From Oscillospiraceae bacterium (lineage in GTDB: Bacteria; Bacillota; Clostridia; Oscillospirales; Oscillospiraceae), in NCBI GenBank assembly GCA_017416685.1, contig JAFQBN010000001.1, positions 1 through 64,000 on the forward strand: DNA of 64,000 bases, given 5' to 3'. Shown here piece by piece: positions 25,044 through 34,158 of the stretch (positions within the stretch are counted from its first letter, which is position 1; every line of letters starts with the position of its first letter). The notes beneath the pieces are model-generated. The model was given only the letters and a program-made list of their open reading frames with translations, made no database searches and was not told the DNA's origin. The position numbers and the translations under genes were made by a program.

Positions 25044-25949
25044 ATGAATAAATGCAGGCGGTTAAGACGAGAGGACTGGATCCGAAAAATCAGGATTTTT
25101 GTTCGAGTTATCATTACAAAGATATTCATTAGATTTCCACGTCTGATTTCGGATGAGAGACACGCCAAGTTGCTCTTTTGGATTATATTTGGCTATGTGC
25201 CCGATCTGAAGTGTCCCAAGACGATGAATGAATACATTTGCGCAACAAAAATCAAAGATGAGAAACTGGATTTTTGGCGCTATACGGACAAATACGAGGT
25301 TCGCAAGTATGTAGCAGATACAGTGGGCGAGCAGTACTTAAATCGGGTGATTGGTGTCTATGACAGCTTTGATGCGATCGACTTTGATGTGCTGCCGACA
25401 TCCTTTGCCCTGAAGGCTACCCATGGTTCTTCCTACAATGTTATTGTTCCGGATAAGCATAGACTTGATGTTGCTGCCGCCGGTCGGAAATTCAACAAGT
25501 GGCTGAACGAAAACTTCTACTACAAAGATCGGGAAAAGAATTATAAATTGATCAAGCCTCGTATTATGTGTGATGCCTTTTTGGCGCCAAAGGATGGGCA
25601 GTTGGAAGAATACAAGTTGTTTTGTTTTCGGGGGAAAGTAGGGTTTATTCAGCACAATAAGCAAATAGATGGAGCGCGATATGATAATATTTTCGACCCA
25701 CAATGGGAGCTCCTGCCTGTAAAATACGGTTACGATGGTTTTCCAAATGATCGGGCGCCGGACAACGGCGATGAGCTGATTGCCATCGCAGAACAATTGG
25801 CGAAGCCGTTCCCGTTCGTGCGGGTCGATCTGTACAATGTGGATGGAAGGATCATATTTAGTGAACTGACCTTTCACTCCGGCGGCGGTCTGATCCCATT
25901 CCGCCCCAAAGAATATGATAGAGAATTTGGTAGGCTTTTGGGCCTGTGA
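25044..25949 (+). CDS. TupA-like ATP-grasp protein
   Basis: About 301 residues. Motifs typical of the TupA-type ATP-grasp family of polysaccharide clusters: FALKATHGSSYNVIVPDK, YKDREKNYKLIKPRIMCDAF, EEYKLFCFRGKV, FVRVDLYNVDGRIIFSELTF with GGG near the end. Members are thought to add amino-acid-like groups to surface sugars. This is the second ATP-grasp gene in the operon. Start ATG 25044 follows AAGAGGAAACG. Confidence 0.88.
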   Translation: MNKCRRLRREDWIRKIRIFVRVIITKIFIRFPRLISDERHAKLLFWIIFGYVPDLKCPKTMNEYICATKIKDEKLDFWRYTDKYEVRKYVADTVGEQYLNRVIGVYDSFDAIDFDVLPTSFALKATHGSSYNVIVPDKHRLDVAAAGRKFNKWLNENFYYKDREKNYKLIKPRIMCDAFLAPKDGQLEEYKLFCFRGKVGFIQHNKQIDGARYDNIFDPQWELLPVKYGYDGFPNDRAPDNGDELIAIAEQLAKPFPFVRVDLYNVDGRIIFSELTFHSGGGLIPFRPKEYDREFGRLLGL

Positions 25950-25961
25950 AGGGCGTGCAAT

Positions 25962-27215
25962 ATGAAGATTTTGCTGTTGGGGTCTCTTGTTTCTCGAGAG
26001 GCCATGGAGCAACTGAATAACGCAAGCAAAGTGAAGGCCTCGGTAGCACCGGTGAATTACGAAACTATGCTGGCAAAAGGGCTGCAGGAAAACGGCGCGG
26101 AAGTGGAGGCGATCAGTGTCCCGGCTGTGGCGGCATGGCCAGGAAGTAAAGTCCCGTATTCTTGTTCCAAACAAGAGCGGTTGCCTTTTGGTGTTTCTGT
26201 TCGTTGGCTGCCCTTTATCAACGTACAGTTTCTAAAGCAATGGTCTATTGCGCGCAGCGCAAAAAAAGCATTGCGGAGGTGGCTGGATGCAAACCGAGGT
26301 GTACAGGATAAGGCGGTTCTGATGTATTCCATTTATCCACCCTACACCAAGGTCGCCATTAAGTTGTGCAAGAAATATGGCTGCAACCTGAGCGCTGTGA
26401 TTGCTGACCTGCCGGAGTATATGTATTCCTGGAAAAAAAGCAGGGGCTTAAAAGGCGTTTATGCAAGCTACTTAAGTCGGCAGATGCTGCGACTTCAGGG
26501 AGCTTGCGACAGCTACGTGCTGTTTACAGAAAAGATGGCCGCCCGCATGGGAGTTGCTCACAAACCGTACATCGTGTCTGAAGGCTTTAGTGATTTGAGC
26601 ATTTATGATGATGTGCCGCCCCAGAAGAAATGCGAAAAGAAAACACTTATATATGCGGGCAATCTTAGCCGGTTGTACGGTATCCGCAGCCTTGTAGATG
26701 GCTTTATGCGGGTGCAGGGGGATTGCGAACTGCATTTGTACGGCGCTGGCAGTGATGCGGAATATATTCAACAGTGTGCGCAAGTCGACAACCGAATCAA
26801 ATATATGGGGCGAGTGTCCCGAGAACAGGTTTTGATTGCACTGAAGAAAGCCCATTTGATTGTGATTAACAAACCCACAGCAGACGACTACAGCAACTAT
26901 TCCTTCTCCTCGAAAATCTTGGAAGGCATGGTGTCTGGCACACCGGTGCTGACTACCCGCGTGGGTGGTATGCCACAAGAATACTGTGATTATTTTTATT
27001 TTATCGAAGATGAAACTTCGAAGGGACTGGCTCACGCGATGGAGGAAACCCTGTGGCTACCGGAAGACGAATTGGTCCAAAAGGGCGAGAGCGCCCGGCA
27101 GTTTGCCGCGCAGGAGAAGAACTATCAGAGTATGACACGGAAAATTCTGGATTTTTTGGAGACATCAATCCCGGTGGACGGGGATAATGCAAGACGGCAA
27201 GGAAGCGAACAATGA
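25962..27215 (+). CDS. Glycosyltransferase family 4
   Basis: 417 residues. N-terminal MKILLLGSLVSREAM, donor half starting KTLIYAGNLSRLYGI and ending with SSKILEGMVSGTPVLTT, the GT4 donor-sugar loop. It overlaps the next gene by 4 bases (ATGA). Local base composition is visibly richer in A/T than in the operon ends. Confidence 0.9.
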   Translation: MKILLLGSLVSREAMEQLNNASKVKASVAPVNYETMLAKGLQENGAEVEAISVPAVAAWPGSKVPYSCSKQERLPFGVSVRWLPFINVQFLKQWSIARSAKKALRRWLDANRGVQDKAVLMYSIYPPYTKVAIKLCKKYGCNLSAVIADLPEYMYSWKKSRGLKGVYASYLSRQMLRLQGACDSYVLFTEKMAARMGVAHKPYIVSEGFSDLSIYDDVPPQKKCEKKTLIYAGNLSRLYGIRSLVDGFMRVQGDCELHLYGAGSDAEYIQQCAQVDNRIKYMGRVSREQVLIALKKAHLIVINKPTADDYSNYSFSSKILEGMVSGTPVLTTRVGGMPQEYCDYFYFIEDETSKGLAHAMEETLWLPEDELVQKGESARQFAAQEKNYQSMTRKILDFLETSIPVDGDNARRQGSEQ

Positions 27216-28453
27216 AGACTTTAACTTTTGCAGAAAAACTGCACCTCTGTTTAGGTGTACATATTGTTTTGTGGCTGAATGCGGGAAACTACAGTTATGT
27301 TGGCCCGATAATACCTTCTGCGGTGAAGTTCGCCTTAGTAGGTATTTGGTTTGCGCTAAGTTTGTTTGGGAACAAAAGATTCTTTGCTCGCTATGTCGTA
27401 ACAGCTGGGCCGGTTGCGTTTTTTTTGTTTCTCACGTTTTTGGGAAAAATGTTGGGGAATTCAAGTTATTTTGACCAGTACGGAATGAACTTTGTGTACG
27501 CCTTGATCCTTTTGGGCGTTTTTGCTTACTACTTCTATTCTGGGAGCAAACAAGAACTGCGTTTTTTGTTGGTTGTTTTTCTGCTGGACGTGTTAATTGT
27601 CGCCCTTGTAACCTATGTCAATTTGTTGCAGCGCCCGGATTTGGCACGAATACTTAGCACGAGTGCTGCCAACAAACAGGAGCTTTTGGGTTATGCTATA
27701 CCTAGAGGACTTGGGGGCTATGGCATGTGCTATACGCTGCTGTTTTTGCAACCTATCATGGCGTATTGGCTCAACAAAAAGAAAGCAAGCGTGCTTGTTA
27801 AACTGATGCTTTTCGGTGCAGTGGTACTTTTGCTTTTTCGAGCACAAATCACGTTGGCCTTTGTGCTGTATCCTGTTTTGTGGATTTTGAGCCACGAATT
27901 AGGCAAAGGGAATTACGTTTGGACGGCCAGCAGGCTGCTTTTGTTTGCTGGTGTCGTTGTGCTGGTGTTTGCGTTGCCTTCGGTTTTGCCACGACTGATT
28001 GAAGCTGCAGATTATCATTTGGCTGAACGCTTGCAAGAGTTGTTAGACATGTTCCAAACACAGAATATATCTGGCGCCGATACGCTCTCCCGTGTGCGAC
28101 TATATCAAATCTCGCTGGACAGCTTTTTTGCAAATCCGCTTTGGGGTTCATTTGGCGCAAAAACTTACGGTTCCCATTCTACGTTGTTGGACTGTTTAGG
28201 GGCTTTCGGAGTGTTGGGGCTTGTTGGTGTTTTTGGACTTTTTCTTCCGCTGCGGCAGGTACGCACGGAGACAAAAGCGGACAGAGGACTGGAGAAAATG
28301 CGCAAAATAACCATTGGGATCGTGTTTTTTTTGTCTGTGATCAATCCAGTTACGGGGTCGGAGATGTTGCTGACTATTACGGTGATCATTCCGCTATTCT
28401 GCAAATATTTTAGGATGGAGTTCGGAGAAAACAATGAAAGTGGTTCAGATTAA
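27212..28453 (+). CDS. Wzy-like O-antigen/capsule polymerase
   Basis: 413 residues, almost wholly hydrophobic with about ten predicted membrane helices and one larger outside loop (~285-315) carrying SRVRLYQISLDSFFANPLWG, as in Wzy polymerases (O-antigen ligase/polymerase superfamily). It would polymerise lipid-linked repeat units outside the membrane. Sequence conservation in this family is low, so the call rests on topology and on the Wzx-like neighbour at 30629. It overlaps both adjacent genes. Confidence 0.85.
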   Translation: MKTLTFAEKLHLCLGVHIVLWLNAGNYSYVGPIIPSAVKFALVGIWFALSLFGNKRFFARYVVTAGPVAFFLFLTFLGKMLGNSSYFDQYGMNFVYALILLGVFAYYFYSGSKQELRFLLVVFLLDVLIVALVTYVNLLQRPDLARILSTSAANKQELLGYAIPRGLGGYGMCYTLLFLQPIMAYWLNKKKASVLVKLMLFGAVVLLLFRAQITLAFVLYPVLWILSHELGKGNYVWTASRLLLFAGVVVLVFALPSVLPRLIEAADYHLAERLQELLDMFQTQNISGADTLSRVRLYQISLDSFFANPLWGSFGAKTYGSHSTLLDCLGAFGVLGLVGVFGLFLPLRQVRTETKADRGLEKMRKITIGIVFFLSVINPVTGSEMLLTITVIIPLFCKYFRMEFGENNESGSD

Positions 28454-29657
28454 TGTCACTTTGAATAGCGGTAGCACAGGGAGAATTGTATACCAGCTTC
28501 ATGAGTATATGAAGGGAAAAGGGATCGAAAACAGCATCGCGTTTGGATATGGAGACAAGAAGGACGTGGCAGGATTCTCTCTGTACAGTGCGATGGGAGT
28601 ACATATGCACAGTTTTCTATCCAGAGTCCTGTGCATGCAAGGCCTGTGTTCTGTGTGGCAAACAGTCCGACTGATTGGCTATCTAAAACGGGAAAAGCCT
28701 GACCTAATCCATCTACACAACTTACACGGGCATTATTTAAACTATCCTATTCTATTTCATTACCTAAGAAAGTGGGACAAGCCGGTTGTTTGGACGCTTC
28801 ATGATTGCTGGGCTTTTACCGGCAAGTGCGCTCACTATTTTTCTGCTACATGCGACAAGTGGACGTCGGAATGTCATCACTGCCCAAATTTGGGAACGTA
28901 TCCAGATAGCAGTTGGGACGGAAGCCGGCGCAACTACAGATTGAAAAAAAGGCTGTTTTCGTCTTTGGGTAAGTTGACGCTTGTCTGCAACTCGGATTGG
29001 CTCAAAGGACAGGTATCAAAGTCGTTTTTGCAAAACATGAAAACTTGTCGCATTTACAACGGAGTGGACACAGAAGTGTTTTGCCGTTCTGAAGTCCCTG
29101 CGACACAAACAAAAGAAAAATATGGAATTCCTGCAGACAAATTTATGATTTTGGGTGTGTCGGGAGTGTGGAAAGAAGCAAAAGGGCTTGGCACATTTTA
29201 TCGGTTGGCGGAGCATTTGGATGAGGGATATGTCGTGGTGCTGGTGGGAGTTGCACCGCAGCAAAAAGAAAAGCTCCCGGCTAATATTATAGGGATTACG
29301 AAGACGGAGGACGCAAGGGCTTTGGCCGCTTTGTACTCTGCGGCCGATGTTTTATTTAACCCTTCCCGGGAAGAAACATTTGGAATGGTGGCAGCTGAAG
29401 CCATGGCATGCGGGACGCCTGTAATTGTGTCGAATACCACAGCTTGCCCTGAACCCGTAAAAGGGCATACGGGTGTTACAGTGAACACACAAGAGATACC
29501 GGAGGTCCTTCGCGCAATCGAACAAATCAAAAAGGAAGGCAAAGACGCATATTCGGAGAGTTGTGTGCAAAATATCAAAATGTCCTTTTCGCGCGAAATC
29601 ATGTGTGCAGAATACTTGAAGTTATACCAAGAACTAACCAAGAGGGACAAAATATGA
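28434..29657 (+). CDS. Glycosyltransferase family 4
   Basis: 407 residues. GSTGRIVYQLHEYMKGKG, DLIHLHNLHGHYLNYPILF, VVWTLHDCWAFTGKCAHY with several Cys, the hinge FMILGVSGVWKEAKGL, and NPSREETFGMVAAEAMACGTP (donor site). The HDCWAFTG signature is common in WcaC-like transferases. The start lies inside the 3' end of the polymerase gene (20-base overlap). Confidence 0.92.
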   Translation: MKVVQINVTLNSGSTGRIVYQLHEYMKGKGIENSIAFGYGDKKDVAGFSLYSAMGVHMHSFLSRVLCMQGLCSVWQTVRLIGYLKREKPDLIHLHNLHGHYLNYPILFHYLRKWDKPVVWTLHDCWAFTGKCAHYFSATCDKWTSECHHCPNLGTYPDSSWDGSRRNYRLKKRLFSSLGKLTLVCNSDWLKGQVSKSFLQNMKTCRIYNGVDTEVFCRSEVPATQTKEKYGIPADKFMILGVSGVWKEAKGLGTFYRLAEHLDEGYVVVLVGVAPQQKEKLPANIIGITKTEDARALAALYSAADVLFNPSREETFGMVAAEAMACGTPVIVSNTTACPEPVKGHTGVTVNTQEIPEVLRAIEQIKKEGKDAYSESCVQNIKMSFSREIMCAEYLKLYQELTKRDKI

Positions 29658-30610
29658 ATGTGTTTGAATATCTGGGTTATTATTTAAGAGATGCGGCTAT
29701 TGTCGGGTATCGAATGATTACTGGCAAGACGACTCGCCCCGATGGGAAATATTTTCAAAAACGCATCAGCGATGTAGCCGGAAATGATCTGGTTGCGCAG
29801 ATGCTGGAAGCAAACACTCCCTTCGCAGTAGGACGCCTGGGCGCGGCAGAAACCTTCAACATAAATGAGTACCTTGCGGTAAAATTCCGGTTGAAAAAGA
29901 AAATGAATCCCAAATATCTAAGGAGATTGCATGTGAATTCGGGGTTTTTTCCGGCTACTGAGGAAAACTGCAAGCGCTTCTGTGATCTGTTTCTGAACGA
30001 TATTGGCGAGATGGACATACTTCCCACCTACAGAAGTTTTATGGAAGAGTACATTTTGAAATGCTATGCGAAGGAAGGTGTGGTATTGACAGATCCGCAC
30101 ACCTATGAGCCGTATTATTTTGAGAATCCCTGGTCGGCGAAACTGGCAGGAAAAAAGGTATTGGTGATCAGTCCCTTTGCCCGCTCTATTGAGAAGCAGT
30201 ATCGTGAAAAGCGGGCGGAAATTTTTGCGAAACCTGAGGTGCTTCCCGAGTTTGAACTTCATACGATCAAGGCGGTGCAGACCATTGCGGGCAATATGGA
30301 TAATCGCTTTTCGGATTGGTTTGAAGCGTTGGACTACATGTATCAGGAGGCCATGAAGGTTGAGTTTGACGTGGCTTTGGTTGGCTGTGGGGTATATGCC
30401 CTGCCCTTGAGCGCACTGCTGAAAAGAGCGGGCAAACAGGTGATCATGATGTGCGGATCCACCCAGTACCTGTTTGGCATTAAGTCAGCCAGATCGGACA
30501 CGGTTCCCGGATTGCGCGCGTTATATACCGACGCGTGGATTTATCCGGACGAATCGGAAACGCCAAAAAACGCTTCCTTGGTAGAGGGAGGCTGTTATTG
30601 GAAAACATAA
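29654..30610 (+). CDS. Putative glycosyltransferase (GT-D-like) or glycan-associated protein
   Basis: About 318 residues. AVGRLGAAETFN near residue 50 resembles the GDGE-type opening of GT-D/DUF1792 transferases. The second half has KVLVISPFARSIEKQY and VALVGCGVYALPLSALLKRAG, a Rossmann-like nucleotide-binding pattern. Family assignment is tentative. ATG 29654 overlaps the stop of the previous gene (ATGA) and follows AGAGGGAC. Confidence 0.72.
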   Translation: MNVFEYLGYYLRDAAIVGYRMITGKTTRPDGKYFQKRISDVAGNDLVAQMLEANTPFAVGRLGAAETFNINEYLAVKFRLKKKMNPKYLRRLHVNSGFFPATEENCKRFCDLFLNDIGEMDILPTYRSFMEEYILKCYAKEGVVLTDPHTYEPYYFENPWSAKLAGKKVLVISPFARSIEKQYREKRAEIFAKPEVLPEFELHTIKAVQTIAGNMDNRFSDWFEALDYMYQEAMKVEFDVALVGCGVYALPLSALLKRAGKQVIMMCGSTQYLFGIKSARSDTVPGLRALYTDAWIYPDESETPKNASLVEGGCYWKT

Positions 30611-30628
30611 CCACAGGGTGAATGTGCT

Positions 30629-32137
30629 ATGATTAGGACCAAGAAAATAGGGGCGGTACTGTCCTATTTTGCAACTATCCTCAATTCGTTGGTTTCTATT
30701 TTTCTGACCCCGTTCATACTAGGATGTTTGGGCGACAGCGAATATGGCATTTACAGAACAGTACAGGCACTGACGGGGCAGCTCGCCCTCATCTCAATCG
30801 GAATTGGCACGATAGCTTCTGTATTTGTTGCAAAATATAATGCAAGAACTGATGCTGAAGCAAAAATGGAGCGGGAGAATTTTTTGGCAACCGGTATATT
30901 TGTTGCTGCAGCCATTTCTGTGCTGGTTATGGTTGCGGGAATGATCCTATACCTATTTGTTGATGATTTGTATGCGGCAACGATGACTGCTGTACAGATT
31001 CGTTTGGTCCAGGACATGTATGTGCTTTTGGTAATCAATGTCTCGCTGTATCTTTTTCGGGATGTCTTTGTTGGCGTAATCCATGGTTGCGAACGGTTTA
31101 TTTACTCCAATGGCCTAAAGGTGCTGCGGTTGCTCTTGAGGGTGGCGGTGATCCTTCTCTTGCTGAACATGGGGTTCCGGGCGCTTGCGCTGGTTTGGTG
31201 TGACCTGTTGCTGACTGTTTTTTTGCTGTTGTGCGATGTGGTATATTGCTTCGGCATTTTAAAGCTGAAAGCCAAGTTTCATGTATGGGACAGAACTCTT
31301 TTCGGCGCAATATTTTCTTTTTCCCTTGCAATGTTTTTGCAGACCATTGTCAATCAGGTCAATCAAAATCTGGATAGCGTGATTCTTGGCGCAACTATTG
31401 CGCCGGAACGGGTCGCAGTTTACTCTTTAGCGCTTACAATTTATGTGGCATTCAATGGCTTGACGACCTCCGTAGCCGGATTGTTTACGCCCCAGGCGGC
31501 CCGAATGATTCAACAGAATGCATCTGCGGATGAACTGATGGAATTTACGGTTAAAGTAGGACGTATGCAGAGCGCGGTGGTTGCGTTGGGTTTGGGCGGG
31601 TTCATTTGTGCCGGTCAACCGTTTGTCAGTGCGTGGGTTGGGGCGGATAAGCTGGACGTGTATTATCTATCATTGATTTTGCTGATTCCTTCCGGCATGG
31701 CAGTCCTGCTGAGTGGCGCAAACAGCATCCTAGACGGCATGCTGAAGCGAATTGGAAGGTCTTTGATTTTGATTATTGCAGCCACGGTTAACGTTCTGTC
31801 CAGTTTGTTTTTGATCCATTTCTTTGACTATTGGGGGGCCGCTATAGGCACCGCTCTTTCTGTCGTTGCGGGCCAAATTTTTGCTATGTGTCTGTATTAT
31901 CGCCGTGTGTTTGGATTTAAGCCGCTTGTCTTTTTTAAAGAGACATTCCGCGGCATTTTGCCGTGTGCGCTGATGGCTTTGGTGGTGACAGCACCGCTGT
32001 CGCAGATTTCCTGCGGAGACGTTTGGCTCTTGCTGATAAAGGGAGCGGCGTATGTTGCGGCGTATGGTGCAGGGCTTTGGCTGTTTGGATTGAATACAAG
32101 CGAGAAAAAGCTGTTGCTTAGCCGAGGTGGCAAGTAA
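30629..32137 (+). CDS. Wzx-like oligosaccharide flippase
   Basis: 502 residues with about 12-14 membrane helices. N-terminal GAVLSYFATILNSLVSIFLT and EYGIYRTVQ are typical of the polysaccharide-transporter branch of the MOP superfamily. It should flip the undecaprenyl-linked repeat unit outward, pairing with the Wzy-like protein at 27212. No chain-length regulator or tyrosine kinase is seen in the operon. Confidence 0.93.
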   Translation: MIRTKKIGAVLSYFATILNSLVSIFLTPFILGCLGDSEYGIYRTVQALTGQLALISIGIGTIASVFVAKYNARTDAEAKMERENFLATGIFVAAAISVLVMVAGMILYLFVDDLYAATMTAVQIRLVQDMYVLLVINVSLYLFRDVFVGVIHGCERFIYSNGLKVLRLLLRVAVILLLLNMGFRALALVWCDLLLTVFLLLCDVVYCFGILKLKAKFHVWDRTLFGAIFSFSLAMFLQTIVNQVNQNLDSVILGATIAPERVAVYSLALTIYVAFNGLTTSVAGLFTPQAARMIQQNASADELMEFTVKVGRMQSAVVALGLGGFICAGQPFVSAWVGADKLDVYYLSLILLIPSGMAVLLSGANSILDGMLKRIGRSLILIIAATVNVLSSLFLIHFFDYWGAAIGTALSVVAGQIFAMCLYYRRVFGFKPLVFFKETFRGILPCALMALVVTAPLSQISCGDVWLLLIKGAAYVAAYGAGLWLFGLNTSEKKLLLSRGGK

Positions 32138-32155
32138 AATGATGGAGGAATAGGT

Positions 32156-33091
32156 ATGAATATCGCGCCAATTGTCTTGTTTGTGTACAACAGGCCGAAA
32201 CACACGGAAGAAGTATTGCGCTCTTTGGCGGCTTGTACCTATGCAAAGGAAGCGTCCCTGTATATATTTTCAGATGCGGCGAAACGGCCTGCCGCCGCCG
32301 AGGCGGTGGAGCAGGTGCGGGACATTATTCAGCACGAAAAATGGACAACTTGCTTCAAACAGGTCACGATTGTCAAGGCCGCGCAGAACAAGGGGCTGGC
32401 AAAATCCGTTATCTCCGGAGTCACGCAGGTGATCAACGAGCATGGTCATGTCATTGTGGTTGAGGATGACAACCGGGTTTCCGAAGACTTTATTGACTAT
32501 ATGAGTCGGGCGCTGGAGTTCTATCAGAACAACCCTAAAGTCGGCTTTATCGGTGCGTACAAAGTGCCTATTCCCATTCCGAAAGACTACAGGCACGATG
32601 TGTTCCTTATGGGGCGCGGATCCAGCTATTCTTGGGCCACCTGGAAGGATCGGTGGGATTTGGTGGATTGGGATGTGTCGGATTATGAAACCTTCCGTAA
32701 GGATAAGGCTGCCCGGGTGCATTTTAACGAGTATGGTGAGGATCGTGCGGCTATGTTGGATGCGCAAATGGCCGGCAGCATTGATTCCTGGGCTATTCGT
32801 TTTGGGTATGCCATGTTTAAAAACAACCGGTACGCAATTCTTCCCGTAAAGACTCGTGTGGAAAATATCGGGTTTGATGGCAGTGGCGTTCATAATGTGG
32901 CGACTGACACGCGGTTTCTAGTGAAGATTGATTCGGATCTACAGCCAGCGGTTTTTGAGGATGTGAATGTGGATCCGCGGATTAAAAAATCGTTCGTCCA
33001 GCTGTTTAGAGTGCCGCTGAAACTGAAGATTAAGCGGATGCTGAAAAAACGACTCAATTTTGCGCACAAAGGGCGGGGACGCGCATTATGA
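32156..33091 (+). CDS. Glycosyltransferase family 2 (GT-A)
   Basis: 311 residues. MNIAPIVLFVYNRPKHTEE, then IVVEDDNRVSEDFIDYM (Asp-rich metal/nucleotide site), GSSYSWATWKDRW and IDSWAIRFGY; the pattern is that of GT2 proteins related to eukaryotic GNT-I. Basic C-terminal tail. It overlaps the pyruvyltransferase gene by 4 bases. Confidence 0.9.
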   Translation: MNIAPIVLFVYNRPKHTEEVLRSLAACTYAKEASLYIFSDAAKRPAAAEAVEQVRDIIQHEKWTTCFKQVTIVKAAQNKGLAKSVISGVTQVINEHGHVIVVEDDNRVSEDFIDYMSRALEFYQNNPKVGFIGAYKVPIPIPKDYRHDVFLMGRGSSYSWATWKDRWDLVDWDVSDYETFRKDKAARVHFNEYGEDRAAMLDAQMAGSIDSWAIRFGYAMFKNNRYAILPVKTRVENIGFDGSGVHNVATDTRFLVKIDSDLQPAVFEDVNVDPRIKKSFVQLFRVPLKLKIKRMLKKRLNFAHKGRGRAL

Positions 33092-34158
33092 AAATCGGAA
33101 TTATGACATTCCATTGGGCGGCGAATTACGGCGCAGTGTTGCAGTCCTATGCTCTTGCAAAGCATTTGGAGCAAGCTGGTCACGACGTTTGTGATATAGA
33201 TTATCTGCCCCGGCGCAGCATTTGGACACTCCGCTTTTTTGATGTCTACCTTCGGCGATTTGCCAATCTTCAAATGGTGCCTAAATTCAGACGGTTTCGA
33301 AAGCGTTATTTGCGACTGTCGCCAAAAACTTACCACAACTACAAGAATTTGCTGAGCATCCAAAATACATATGATGCTGTGATTGCCGGCAGCGACCAAA
33401 TATGGAACGAAAGCTTCCTTATGACCGCGGAGAAAGAACCCACATTGAGTTATTTTTTGGATTTTCTGCCTGATGATGTGTGTCGGTTGAGCTATGCGGC
33501 AAGTTTTGGCTCGAATGAGATCCCGGACGGCGTAAAGCGGCACGCGCTGGCAGCCCTTAAAAAATTTGATGCCATCAGCGTTCGGGAAGAGAATGCCGCC
33601 GAGTTTTTGGCTGACGAGGGGCTGTCGGCTGTGACCGTTTGTGACCCAACCCTGCTTTTGGGGCCGGAGGGGTACAAAACTCTTGTTCAAGGATGCTGCG
33701 ACCAGAAAAAAGTGGCTTTGTTTAACTTTATGTTGCGAAAAGGGAGAAGTAGCTCGGATGACACCGAGAGCTTTTTGAAAAATGAGGTATTCGCAGAGAA
33801 AGCCAATCTTGGGAAAGAAATCTTATCGGTTGAGCAGTGGCTGTGGACACTTAAAAACAGTGATTTCGTCGTTACGGACTCGTTCCACTGTACCGTATTT
33901 GCAATTCTGTTTCACAAGCCGTTTCTAGCCGTCAATGACAAAGATTGTGCTATGAACGCAAGAATTAAAACTTTGACACAAAAATTGGGGTTAGAGCACC
34001 GTGTTGTCGATTGTTTTGATCGGAAGAAGATTTGTGAGATTTTGGAAGATGACAAGTTTGATTGGACTGCAGTGGATCGCAGACGAGAACAGTGGGCAGC
34101 GGAATCTGCGGCATTTTTACGCGAAGCGTTGGCCCAGTGCAATCGGGAGGAGTTATGA
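33088..34158 (+). CDS. Polysaccharide pyruvyl transferase family protein
   Basis: 356 residues. MKIGIMTFHWAANYGAVLQSYAL, AVIAGSDQIWNESF, ISVREENAAEFL and FVVTDSFHCTVFAILFHKPF are signatures of the CsaB/PssM pyruvyltransferase family (GT-B-like). It would put a pyruvyl ketal on a sugar from PEP. It overlaps the iron-sulfur gene by 4 bases, a pairing frequent in gut anaerobes. Confidence 0.92.
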   Translation: MKIGIMTFHWAANYGAVLQSYALAKHLEQAGHDVCDIDYLPRRSIWTLRFFDVYLRRFANLQMVPKFRRFRKRYLRLSPKTYHNYKNLLSIQNTYDAVIAGSDQIWNESFLMTAEKEPTLSYFLDFLPDDVCRLSYAASFGSNEIPDGVKRHALAALKKFDAISVREENAAEFLADEGLSAVTVCDPTLLLGPEGYKTLVQGCCDQKKVALFNFMLRKGRSSSDDTESFLKNEVFAEKANLGKEILSVEQWLWTLKNSDFVVTDSFHCTVFAILFHKPFLAVNDKDCAMNARIKTLTQKLGLEHRVVDCFDRKKICEILEDDKFDWTAVDRRREQWAAESAAFLREALAQCNREEL

